Source: UBA6170 sp034429975 (GTDB lineage Bacteria; Chloroflexota; Anaerolineae; Anaerolineales; Anaerolineaceae). Taken from it: a DNA stretch of 64,000 bases. The DNA is taken from contig DAOUFM010000135.1 in assembly GCA_034429975.1 (NCBI GenBank), forward strand, positions 143,583 to 207,582. The letters are read 5' to 3'. How positions within the stretch are numbered: position 1 is the stretch's first letter; each line of letters begins with the position of its first letter. The notes beneath the pieces are model-generated. The model saw only the letters and a list, made by a program, of their open reading frames with translations. It was not told the DNA's origin and did no database searches. A program made the translations under genes and the position numbers. Below, piece after piece: positions 1 to 7,167 of this stretch.

Positions 1-227
1 ATCGCATCTTTTGGAGAATGGATTATCGCTTTTTCTCCATTAATAAAAACATCACCGGTTGTTTGTTGGTACAAACCATATAAAATTCTCATCAATGTGG
101 TTTTTCCGGCGCCATTTTCACCTAAAAGAGCATGGATCTCACCTTTACGTAACTGAAAATCAACATGGTCATTTGCGAGCAGCTCACCAAATATTTTGGT
201 AATCTTTTGCATATCTACGATGAACAT
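1..227 (-). CDS. ABC transporter ATP-binding protein, BMP/sugar importer type (partial, N-terminus only)
   Basis: Only the first 75 codons lie in the window; the rest is beyond base 1. The translated start contains a Walker A motif GENGAGKTT about 40 residues in, preceded by a typical N-terminal ABC strand (ANDHVDFQLRKGEIHALLG). This fits the first nucleotide-binding domain of the long, duplicated ATPases that energise BMP-type nucleoside or sugar importers. The ATG at 227 has a good Shine-Dalgarno GGAG five bases upstream; an in-frame ATG at 212 is less well placed. It lies downstream of the BMP lipoprotein gene on the same strand, so it is probably the cytoplasmic ATPase of that importer, with permeases expected beyond the window. 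Confidence 0.9.
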   Translation of the reverse strand, partial: MFIVDMQKITKIFGELLANDHVDFQLRKGEIHALLGENGAGKTTLMRILYGLYQQTTGDVFINGEKAIIHSPKDA

Positions 228-242
228 ATTAACTCCGACATA

Positions 243-272
243 TTTCTCCCCTCTACGAATAGAGGGGAGAAA
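243..272 (-). terminator. Perfect 13-bp hairpin just upstream of the ABC ATPase
   Basis: Bases 243-255 are exactly complementary to 260-272 around a four-base loop. The stem holds a CCCC/GGGG core and starts 16 bases upstream of the ATPase start codon. There is no long T-run, so it may act as an mRNA stability or processing element, or as a weak attenuator, rather than a full terminator. Confidence 0.6.
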
Positions 273-283
273 TGAATAGACTA

Positions 284-330
284 ATCAAAAATGTCAGGTG
301 AAAAGTGGTAAGCCCTGACATTTTTTGATT
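284..330 (-). terminator. Rho-independent terminator-like hairpin after the BMP lipoprotein gene
   Basis: Read on the minus strand, ATGTCAGG (revcomp near 314-322) pairs with CCTGACAT (revcomp near 291-298) and is followed by TTTTT. The element begins right at the lipoprotein stop codon. It would let most transcripts end after the binding-protein gene, with read-through into the ATPase gene. Confidence 0.7.
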
Positions 331-331
331 T

Positions 332-1351
332 TTAATTTGAACCAGCCGGTGTTTCTTCTGCAATATTTACGCGGAAGAGACCGTTTTTGATCTCCTGTTC
401 TCTTTGATTGACAAGAGCCAAAATATCAGGAGGTAATTTGGCGTCCATTCCGTGCCAGGGAGCTAAAGAAGCTCCACCTTTGGCGACCATATTAAAGTCT
501 TTCAAGTCCTGAGCTGTAAAGTTGCCAGCTTTTACCTGACTGATAATATAATCAACCGTAGGGGTCATGTTCCAAACGGGGCCATTAACGACAAACCCAG
601 GTCCGAGCTCATATTGATCACTCATATTTCCAAATACGAATAGACCATTTTCAACAGCGGCATCGATGACACCAAATCTTTCGGCAAAAAGAACATCAGC
701 ATTGTTATCAATTTGAGCCAGGGCAGCTTCTTTTGCAGCAGCTGGGTCGAAGAAGCTGTTAATAAATGTAACCAGAACAGTTGCGTCTGGATTAACTTCT
801 TTCACGCCATCAATGAAAGCATTCACAATACGATTAACTTCTGGGACTGGCATTCCACCTACTACGCCAATCACACCAGTTTTGGATAAACCGCCAGCCA
901 TCAAACCGCATAAATATCCGGGTTCGTGGATCCAGTTATCAAAAACGGCAAAATTTGGCTCAGCTGGGCCAAGGCCTGAACCGAAAACAAAGGCGATTTC
1001 AGGGAAATCCTTTGCGACCCGACGGACAGCCTCTTCATTTCCAAATGCATCACCAAAAATGGCATCTGGTTTCTTGGTTTCGGAAACTTCTCTTAAAATT
1101 CTTTCTAAATCTCCTGAATAACCAAGGTCATCAACCATTTCATATTTGATTTTTCCTTCACTGGCAGCTTTCTGCAAAGCTGTATGGATGACGCCGTCCC
1201 AGGGTTCTTCAATTGGGGTTGCAAAAGCACCATAGAAGAAAGGTAAATCACTTTTTTGTTCCTCTGGTTTCGGTGCTGCTGCAGGTTGACAGGCTGACAG
1301 CAAAACTGTCATCAGAAGGGCAAAAACAACAATAAATTTAAGTGTCTTCAT
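332..1351 (-). CDS. BMP family ABC transporter substrate-binding lipoprotein
   Basis: Predicted lipid-anchored extracellular binding protein of a BMP/PnrA-type importer. The N-terminus is a hydrophobic signal followed by a lipobox LLSAC (Cys21) and a Pro/Ala-rich linker. The mature part has the periplasmic-binding-protein pattern of the Med/BMP family, including a GVIGVVGGMPVPEVNR stretch and an Asp-Pro-Ala-Ala-Ala segment before the second lobe. Length (339 aa) is normal for the family. A GGAG Shine-Dalgarno precedes the ATG. The first gene of an operon with the ATPase at 1-227; a terminator-like hairpin between them suggests more binding protein than ATPase is made. Family members carry nucleosides, and some carry other small molecules; the substrate here is unknown. 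Confidence 0.88.
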   Translation of the reverse strand: MKTLKFIVVFALLMTVLLSACQPAAAPKPEEQKSDLPFFYGAFATPIEEPWDGVIHTALQKAASEGKIKYEMVDDLGYSGDLERILREVSETKKPDAIFGDAFGNEEAVRRVAKDFPEIAFVFGSGLGPAEPNFAVFDNWIHEPGYLCGLMAGGLSKTGVIGVVGGMPVPEVNRIVNAFIDGVKEVNPDATVLVTFINSFFDPAAAKEAALAQIDNNADVLFAERFGVIDAAVENGLFVFGNMSDQYELGPGFVVNGPVWNMTPTVDYIISQVKAGNFTAQDLKDFNMVAKGGASLAPWHGMDAKLPPDILALVNQREQEIKNGLFRVNIAEETPAGSN

Positions 1352-1674
1352 TTTGTAACTTCTCCTTATTGAAAATAAATTTTGGTAGAGATTAAAACCG
1401 ACAAAGAAGATAATTCTTTTTTAGAATAACACCTCCTCTTTAAATAAGTTTTTAAATTGATAATAAAAAATGAAAATTGCATGCAAATAAAATAGATGCG
1501 TAACAAAAAAAGGTTATAAAGTGCCCATGTACGAATTTAGTTTATAAAGTTTTTTATAAAAAATCAAGCTAATTTTAAAAAATAGTGCTATTTGTCATAA
1601 AACTATGGATTTTCTTTTCTAAAAGAAATTTTAAATACACAAATTTGAAAAATGAGCTGGGATATAATAAAAAG
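1352..1674. other. Divergent intergenic region between the BMP importer and LuxR-kelch genes
   Basis: About 320 bases of very AT-rich DNA with no convincing gene. It holds the 10-bp palindrome TTGCATGCAA (1477-1486), a possible operator, and two copies of TTATAAAGT (1514-1522 and 1542-1550). A weak minus-strand promoter for the lipoprotein gene may use TTGCAT as the -35 element. Plus-strand reading ends in the TATAAT at 1663-1668. Confidence 0.5.
1663..1668 (+). promoter_or_regulatory. -10 box (TATAAT) placed for a leaderless transcript
   Basis: A perfect TATAAT ends six bases before the ATG at 1675, so transcription would start on or next to the start codon. No Shine-Dalgarno is present and no clear -35 is visible. 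Confidence 0.55.
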
Positions 1675-3009
1675 ATGCCTGAAGAGATTGACTTAAGTGA
1701 ACGAGAGATTGAAATTATTCGCCTGGTAGCGACCGGTGCCAGCAACAAAGAAATTGCTACTTCATTAACCATTAGCCCTAATACTGTAAAAGTTCATTTA
1801 AGAAATATTTTTGGAAAATTGGGGGTTCTTTCTCGAACAGAAGCGACCATGGCTGCTATCAAATTGGGTTTGGTTGAGGCGCCTGGAAAATCCAATCAAT
1901 CTGCCATCGGTGATATGGTTTCTTCAACCAAAGATAATTCCTCTGAGGAAATAAAAGAAGATAGGCCGAGCCTCAGGCGAAAGCAATTAACTTTAATAGT
2001 TATTGGATTTGTTATTGTTTTCGTCTTAGGAGTGTTAATTCTTAATCGATTACGATCATCGAAAACCCAATCTAATTCAGAATTGACACAGGACCAAATT
2101 CAAGAAATTAATTCTTCCCGTTGGGTAAAATTAAGTCCAATGCCTGAGGGGGAATCAGGAATGGCATTTGTGCGCTATGAGAATAAATATTTGTTTTTTG
2201 GCGGTGAAAATAGCGCAGGAATTTCGAAAAAATCCTGGGTTTATGACCCGGAACAAAATATCTGGGCAGAAGGTATCGGCATGCCCAAACCGCTGAGCGA
2301 AATCCAGGCAGCAATATTAGGGGAAAAAATTTATCTGCCTGGGGGAAAGAGCAGTGAAAATCTTTATAGCAAAGATTTATTAATTTTTGACCCACGTGAT
2401 CATTCCTGGGATCTTGGTCCTGAACTCCCATTTCAAGTCAGTGGCTATTCTTTAGTGGCTTATGAAGGCCAATTATTCCTTTTTGGTGGATTTGATGGGG
2501 AGAAATTCCTTGATTCAATTTATCTGTTTAAACCCGGCGCTAGCAATTGGGAATTATTCGGAAAGATGGAACAACCCATCGCTTTTTCTACTGCGATCGT
2601 ATTAGGGGGGCAAATCCATCTTCTTGGTGGCCAGAATGACACCGGTACAGTTGGGGATCATAAAATATTTTTCCCGCAAAGAGCTCAGGAAGGCGACAAT
2701 GCCTGGACTGAAGCAGCCCGCTTGCCGGCAGCAAGATACGGCATGAATTCAGCATTGCTTGCAGATATGATTTACATTGTTGGGGGTATGTCTGACAAGA
2801 AACAAGTGTTACCAATGATCCAATATTTTCCCCCAAAGGATGAATGGGTCGAAATTTCTGATTCCCCGATTGGAATTGGATATTTACCTGCATTAATCCC
2901 ATATGAAACAAAGTTGTTTGTAATAGGGGGCAAAAATACGAGCGGGTTTTCAGCTGAAGCCTTCTCTTATCAGGCTATTTACACAATCTTAGTGCCGATT
3001 GTGCGTTAA
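1675..3009 (+). CDS. Membrane-anchored LuxR-type HTH regulator with kelch-repeat sensor domain
   Basis: Predicted 444-aa protein with three parts. Residues about 5-65 form a GerE/LuxR helix-turn-helix (LSEREIEIIRLVATGASNKE, then TISPNTVKVHL). Residues about 104-124 form one transmembrane helix after a basic RRK stretch. Residues about 145-440 contain kelch-like repeats with recurring GG pairs and Trp/Tyr residues (FFGGEN, YLPGGKSS, LFGGFDG, HLLGGQND, YIVGGMSD, FVIGGKNT), predicted to fold as a beta-propeller outside the cell. The arrangement resembles ToxR/CadC one-component regulators but uses a LuxR HTH. An upstream in-frame ATG at 1585 gives an unlikely basic extension; the ATG at 1675 starts directly on the HTH domain. 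Ligand and target genes are unknown. Confidence 0.85.
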   Translation: MPEEIDLSEREIEIIRLVATGASNKEIATSLTISPNTVKVHLRNIFGKLGVLSRTEATMAAIKLGLVEAPGKSNQSAIGDMVSSTKDNSSEEIKEDRPSLRRKQLTLIVIGFVIVFVLGVLILNRLRSSKTQSNSELTQDQIQEINSSRWVKLSPMPEGESGMAFVRYENKYLFFGGENSAGISKKSWVYDPEQNIWAEGIGMPKPLSEIQAAILGEKIYLPGGKSSENLYSKDLLIFDPRDHSWDLGPELPFQVSGYSLVAYEGQLFLFGGFDGEKFLDSIYLFKPGASNWELFGKMEQPIAFSTAIVLGGQIHLLGGQNDTGTVGDHKIFFPQRAQEGDNAWTEAARLPAARYGMNSALLADMIYIVGGMSDKKQVLPMIQYFPPKDEWVEISDSPIGIGYLPALIPYETKLFVIGGKNTSGFSAEAFSYQAIYTILVPIVR

Positions 3010-3084
3010 AACAAAAGAGGCCGACTCAAAAGCACTAGATTAGAGCCAAATAATCTAGAAAAATGAATAGAAAAACAAGAATTT

Positions 3085-3122
3085 AAAAAAGAGGCCAACC
3101 ACTTCTCTTTTGTGCCAGCCTC
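3085..3122 (-). terminator. Terminator downstream of tRNA-Gly
   Basis: On the minus strand, GAGGCTGGC pairs (with G-U pairs) with GTTGGCCTC, followed by TTTTTT. It begins six bases after the tRNA 3' end. Confidence 0.7.
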
Positions 3123-3127
3123 TTCAG

Positions 3128-3199
3128 AGCGGGAGACGGGATTCGAACCCGCGAATGTTAGCTTGGAAGGCTAATGCCTTACCACTTGGCGACTCCCGC
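3128..3199 (-). tRNA. tRNA-Gly (anticodon TCC)
   Basis: A complete 72-base cloverleaf. The acceptor stem is GCGGGAG/CTCCCGC, the anticodon stem-loop is TTAGC-CTTCCAA-GCTAA giving anticodon TCC, and the T-arm has the GGTTCGAATCC signature. The discriminator is T and no CCA is encoded, so the 3' end must be added after transcription. Confidence 0.97.
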
Positions 3200-3253
3200 T
3201 GAACGTTGGCTATTATACCATTATTGAAATCTTTGTGAAGAAAATAAATTATT

Positions 3254-3679
3254 TTAAGGTTTCTTATCGTATGGTTCAACTACCAGAACATACGTAAGCG
3301 CAATGTTAGATAATTCATTATCCTGTACGCAAAAGCTATCATACCTGGCTGGCAAATAGGGAGCTCTAAAGGTTGAAAAGGATGTTTCTCCGGCAGGGGC
3401 AGAGGCTATAGCCAGAATATTATCAGGCGTCAAATTTTCTATACCATCTTTCAAACCTGGAAAAATCAAATACCAGGTGATATCAAATTCGCTGGAATTT
3501 TGAAGCTTGATTTCTATTTCTTCCCCTAAAGGGATAAAAGATTCATAAGGCAAGCAGCTTTCTCCGTCATAAGACAAAACCATGTGTGTGTCAGCCATCG
3601 CGCGGGGATCTTCGTAGATGGTACAGGCTGCGGATAAAAAAATTAATGCTATGGAGATAATGAGCGCGTATTTTTTCAT
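3254..3679 (-). CDS. Small lipoprotein of unknown function
   Basis: 141 aa with a lipoprotein signal: MKKYALIISIALIFLSAAC, the lipobox Cys at position 19. The mature part has two further cysteines (GESCLPY and DSFCVQD) and a beta-rich pattern (IEIKLQNSSEFDITWYLIF) that recalls cupredoxin-like or immunoglobulin-like folds. No copper-ligand set is visible, so this is only a structural guess. It lies 23 bases downstream of the lytic transglycosylase gene on the same strand and is probably cotranscribed. It is followed by the tRNA-Gly gene. No family is recognised. Confidence 0.7.
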   Translation of the reverse strand: MKKYALIISIALIFLSAACTIYEDPRAMADTHMVLSYDGESCLPYESFIPLGEEIEIKLQNSSEFDITWYLIFPGLKDGIENLTPDNILAIASAPAGETSFSTFRAPYLPARYDSFCVQDNELSNIALTYVLVVEPYDKKP

Positions 3680-3702
3680 ATATCGAATTTTCCATTTTCA
3701 AT

Positions 3703-4278
3703 TTAGTAGTTATTATAAATATTTAAGACAATATCCGCATATCGATAGCCGATATCCATTGGACCATATTTATACAGAGCTTCGCGCCAATTGCCATATT
3801 TTTCAAACAAGTTTTTTAACATTTTACTGCCATAATCAATATTAAACTCCGGATCAAATAGCTCATCCATGCTGGGGCGATTGGCGAAACATGGTCCATT
3901 CATACAAATAAATTTTTCAGCGATGCCGTCACGTGGCATAATCTGCATTAAGCCAACTGCACCCGAATGACTGTAAGCATCAGCATTTCCTCCGGACTCC
4001 TGCAGGATCACTGCTGCAATTAGGTTTGGGTCAAGAGAATATTTTGCAGCGCTTGCTTCAATTAGGCCGCACCAAGAAAAGATACTTTCCGGATAGTTTG
4101 TTGAGATGGTACAAGGATTTGGTGATGAAGGGGAAACAATATCAGCGGTTAGAAGATCTCCTTTAAGGCTTGAAGCCTGGACTGGCTCGGAAGGTGAAAA
4201 TAACTTCAATGCGACAAATATTAAAAAAGATGACCCTAAGATTACTCCGAAAATAATTTTGTTAATAGAAATCATCAC
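3703..4278 (-). CDS. Lytic transglycosylase (SLT domain)
   Basis: Predicted membrane-anchored peptidoglycan-cleaving enzyme of 191 aa. Residues about 7-25 form an N-terminal signal or anchor helix. The C-terminal half is a Slt70/MltC-like domain with the catalytic Glu in LQESGG, followed by the family motif GAVGLMQIMP and a terminal tyrosine-rich segment (LYKYGPMDIGYRYAD). It would cut the beta-1,4 glycosidic bond between MurNAc and GlcNAc. GTG at 4278 and ATG at 4275 are adjacent possible starts, preceded by AAGGA. It heads a two-gene unit with the small lipoprotein at 3254-3679. Confidence 0.88.
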   Translation of the reverse strand: MMISINKIIFGVILGSSFLIFVALKLFSPSEPVQASSLKGDLLTADIVSPSSPNPCTISTNYPESIFSWCGLIEASAAKYSLDPNLIAAVILQESGGNADAYSHSGAVGLMQIMPRDGIAEKFICMNGPCFANRPSMDELFDPEFNIDYGSKMLKNLFEKYGNWREALYKYGPMDIGYRYADIVLNIYNNY

Positions 4279-4336
4279 GTAAGTCCTTCAATCATTTATT
4301 TTCAATAATAGCACATAAGTTCTATAAATTCAAGAT

Positions 4337-4375
4337 AAAAAAAGAGGAAATTTCTAAAAATATTTTCCTCTTTTT
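4337..4375. terminator. Rho-independent terminator, probably bidirectional
   Basis: AAAAAGAGGAAA pairs with the TTTTCCTCTTTTT that follows after a 12-base loop. The U-run lies on either strand. It lies directly after the EF-G-like gene on the minus strand. Confidence 0.8.
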
Positions 4376-4397
4376 CTGATCTATTAATTAGTCTAAA

Positions 4398-6461
4398 CTA
4401 TTCTTTTTCTTCCATTTCACGCTTATGAGCGTTGATAATCTCTTGTTGTAAATGGGGTGGAACTCTTTCGAAATGATCAAATTCCATGTCGAAGATTCCT
4501 CGACCACCGGTCATCGAACGTAATTGGGTTGTGTATCGTAACATTTCAGCCATTGGTACCTGAGCGGTGACAACCGAACGTCCTTTGTCGGTATCCATTC
4601 CCTGAACCCGAGCTCGGCGGGTATTCAGGTCACCTAAAACGTCGCCCATATTAATTTCCGGAACGGTGATCTTTACATTCATGATAGGCTCCATTAAAAC
4701 AGGACCAGCATCCTGGAAAGCAATTTTGAATGCTTCCCGCCCTGCAATTTCAAAGGCTACAGGTTTGGAATCAACCGGGTGTTCTTTCCCGTCAAAAATA
4801 GAGACTTTGACACCATAGACTGGATAACCAGCAATGATACCGTCTTTCATCGTTGCGAGGATTCCTTTTTGGATGGATGCAGAGTAGGTTTGAGAAATTG
4901 CACCACCAAATACATCCCAGGTCATCTCAAATTCTCCCTCAGAAGGCATTACTTTTAGATGAACCTCTCCAAATTGCCCAGCGCCACCAGTTTGTTTTTT
5001 ATGGCGATAAACACCGGTACCTTCCTTGGAGATAGTTTCTTTGTATGCCACTTTCGGTTCGGCGATGTTAATATTCAACTGGAATTTTGAAGCAGCCCGA
5101 CGAACAGCAACTTCAATGTGCTGATCTCCCATACCCTGTAATACGGTTTGGCGGGTTGCAGATTCCATCGACCATGATAGAGTCATATCCTCTTCGCATA
5201 AACGGGTTAGCACTGTACTAATTTTTGCTGAATCTGCTTGTGTTTTTGGAGTAACAGCGACACGATAAAGTGCATTTGGGTATTTGGCTGAAGGCAGAAT
5301 AATTGGTGTGCTTTTATCACCTAATGTGTTTCCAGTAACGGTTTCATTTAATTTTGGAACAATAGCAATATCCCCGGCATGAACCACTTTTACCGGAATA
5401 TTTTCTTTACCACGCGGAATACTCACCGTACCTAATCTTTCTTCAACACCTTTGTCTTGATTCCACACTCTTGAATCAGAATTTATTACGCCAGAGTAAA
5501 CCCGGAAATAAGTTTGTTTTCCAACAAAGGGATCAGCAGTAGTTTTCCAGACGTAGGCTGCCAAAGGACCAGAATCTTTCGCGCCAATTTCAATTTCGTT
5601 ATCTTTGCTCAACGCCTTATAGGGACCAGCTTCAACCGGTGAGGGAACCAGGTTTACAATCGAATTCAGGAAGGGTACCAAACCGATTTGATTGGTAGCG
5701 GAGGAAACAAACACCGGTGCAAAACTCCCCTGACGAATGACCGCTTTAAGACCGCGTAGAATCTCCTCTGGAGATAAAGATCCTTCCTCAAAGAATTTTT
5801 CCATCAAGTCATCAGAACCCTCAGCAGCAGCTTCGATAATGGCTGCATGTGCTTCTTCAGCAGCAGCTTTGAATTCAGCAGGGATCTCGCTACTTTCACT
5901 ACCGACGCCTTTAAACGCCTTCATGTTAACCAGGTCAATTACCCCTTTGAAATCAGCTTGTTCACCTAAAGGAAGCTGGAGAGGAAGCAATCTTACTTCC
6001 GAGATTTCCTGAAAAGCAGCTAGTATTTTTTTAAAGTTAGCGTTTTCACGGTCCATTTTATTGATTAGAACAAACCGAGGAATATTAAATTCACCACTAT
6101 GATGCCAGGCTAATTCAGTACCAACTTCTATTCCAGCAACGGCATCTACTAAAATTACTGCACTATCGGAAACCCGTAAAGCTGAGATTTCCTCTCCCAG
6201 AAAATCGGTATAACCAGGGGTGTCAAGGATATTTATTTTTGTGTCATTGTATTCCACAGGCAGTACTGAAGTGTAAATGGAAATATTTCGGCGCTGTTCT
6301 TCTTCATCAAAATCTGAAACAGTTGAACCATCTTCTACTTTTCCCATTCGGTTAATGGCGCCAGTGAACAACAATAAAGCCTCTCCCAGAATGGTTTTTC
6401 CAGCACCACTATGAGATGCGAATGTAATATTACGAATCGACTCGCTTTTATATTCTTTCAT
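4398..6461 (-). CDS. Elongation factor G-like translational GTPase (EF-G paralogue)
   Basis: 687-aa GTPase with the whole EF-G domain layout: G domain, beta-barrel domain II, and domains III-V ending in the EF-G C-terminal fold. G1 is SHSGAGKT rather than the AHIDAGKTT of canonical EF-G; G3 is DTPGYTDF and G4 NKMD. This marks it as a member of the EF-G-like (FusA2-type) group, not the housekeeping fusA of the str operon. No rpsL, rpsG or tuf lies beside it, which agrees. Such paralogues may act in translocation, ribosome recycling or stress, and the exact role here cannot be read from sequence. AAGGG lies 8-12 bases before the ATG. A terminator follows at 4337-4375. Confidence 0.9.
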   Translation of the reverse strand: MKEYKSESIRNITFASHSGAGKTILGEALLLFTGAINRMGKVEDGSTVSDFDEEEQRRNISIYTSVLPVEYNDTKINILDTPGYTDFLGEEISALRVSDSAVILVDAVAGIEVGTELAWHHSGEFNIPRFVLINKMDRENANFKKILAAFQEISEVRLLPLQLPLGEQADFKGVIDLVNMKAFKGVGSESSEIPAEFKAAAEEAHAAIIEAAAEGSDDLMEKFFEEGSLSPEEILRGLKAVIRQGSFAPVFVSSATNQIGLVPFLNSIVNLVPSPVEAGPYKALSKDNEIEIGAKDSGPLAAYVWKTTADPFVGKQTYFRVYSGVINSDSRVWNQDKGVEERLGTVSIPRGKENIPVKVVHAGDIAIVPKLNETVTGNTLGDKSTPIILPSAKYPNALYRVAVTPKTQADSAKISTVLTRLCEEDMTLSWSMESATRQTVLQGMGDQHIEVAVRRAASKFQLNINIAEPKVAYKETISKEGTGVYRHKKQTGGAGQFGEVHLKVMPSEGEFEMTWDVFGGAISQTYSASIQKGILATMKDGIIAGYPVYGVKVSIFDGKEHPVDSKPVAFEIAGREAFKIAFQDAGPVLMEPIMNVKITVPEINMGDVLGDLNTRRARVQGMDTDKGRSVVTAQVPMAEMLRYTTQLRSMTGGRGIFDMEFDHFERVPPHLQQEIINAHKREMEEKE

Positions 6462-6621
6462 GAACCTAACCCTTCTTAAAAATATTTATTCTTAGCCTTC
6501 ATACCAAAAACAGGAAAAAAGGCTGAATCATGATCACCTTAAAACGCCAATATTATAACAGCGATAGTTGATTTCTTCGAGTGTATCTCATATAAAAAAT
6601 TTTTATTTAGTTATTTATTGT

Positions 6622-7167
6622 TCAGGAAATTTCTTTGATCATCTTCCAGGCAGGTTCGACAACATGTTGGATGTGGTTTTCATGATCCACAAATGACCAT
6701 TCTCCGGGTTCTGAACCGGAAATTTCGTAACCTAATCTCTGATAAAGCCGAATTGCTGCAACGTTTGTTTTTGCGACGTTTAAGGTAATTTCGTGAAACC
6801 CCCGCTTTAATAAATCCTTTTCGACAACTTTTAACATCCTTGTTCCTAAACCGGAATTACGAAGTTCTGACTTTATTCGAAAAGAATATAAATAAGCACA
6901 AAAGAAACCATCTGCCAAGTCTTTTCTGACAGAGTTAAGCTGAATAAAAACCTGGCCAACAACTCCTTTTCCAGGTAAATCGGCTACCCAGAGGACGCTT
7001 TTGCCGGCGTTTCTTTGTTGGTAGGCATTCGCGTAAACTTTACGTAAGTGCTGATATTCACCATCCCATTCTAACTGGGGTAAATCTGCTTGAATCAAAT
7101 GTCGGATAATGACATGATTTAACCAGTCTTTCTGAATTGGTGATTGATTATTGTAAGGATCCTTCAT
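6622..7167 (-). CDS. GNAT family N-acetyltransferase
   Basis: 181 aa. The acetyl-CoA-binding segment is visible as SELRNSGLGTRMLKVVEKDL (residues about 106-125), followed by the usual beta5/alpha4 signature ITLNVAKTNVAAIRLYQRLG and YEISG. This pattern is typical of enzymes acetylating an amino group on a small molecule or protein; the substrate is unknown. The start overlaps the end of the DHH/CCA gene by 20 bases, so both are probably translated from one mRNA. It is the last gene of that unit. Confidence 0.88.
   Translation of the reverse strand: MKDPYNNQSPIQKDWLNHVIIRHLIQADLPQLEWDGEYQHLRKVYANAYQQRNAGKSVLWVADLPGKGVVGQVFIQLNSVRKDLADGFFCAYLYSFRIKSELRNSGLGTRMLKVVEKDLLKRGFHEITLNVAKTNVAAIRLYQRLGYEISGSEPGEWSFVDHENHIQHVVEPAWKMIKEIS

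Noticed and set aside
1585..1674. Upstream ATG extension of the LuxR-kelch gene
   Set aside because: The 30 extra residues are Lys/Phe/Asn-rich, not homologous to LuxR, and a TATAAT lies inside them.
3035..3058. Dyad CTAGATTA-N8-TAATCTAG after the LuxR-kelch gene as a terminator
   Set aside because: AT-rich stem followed by As rather than Ts on the plus strand; too weak to call.
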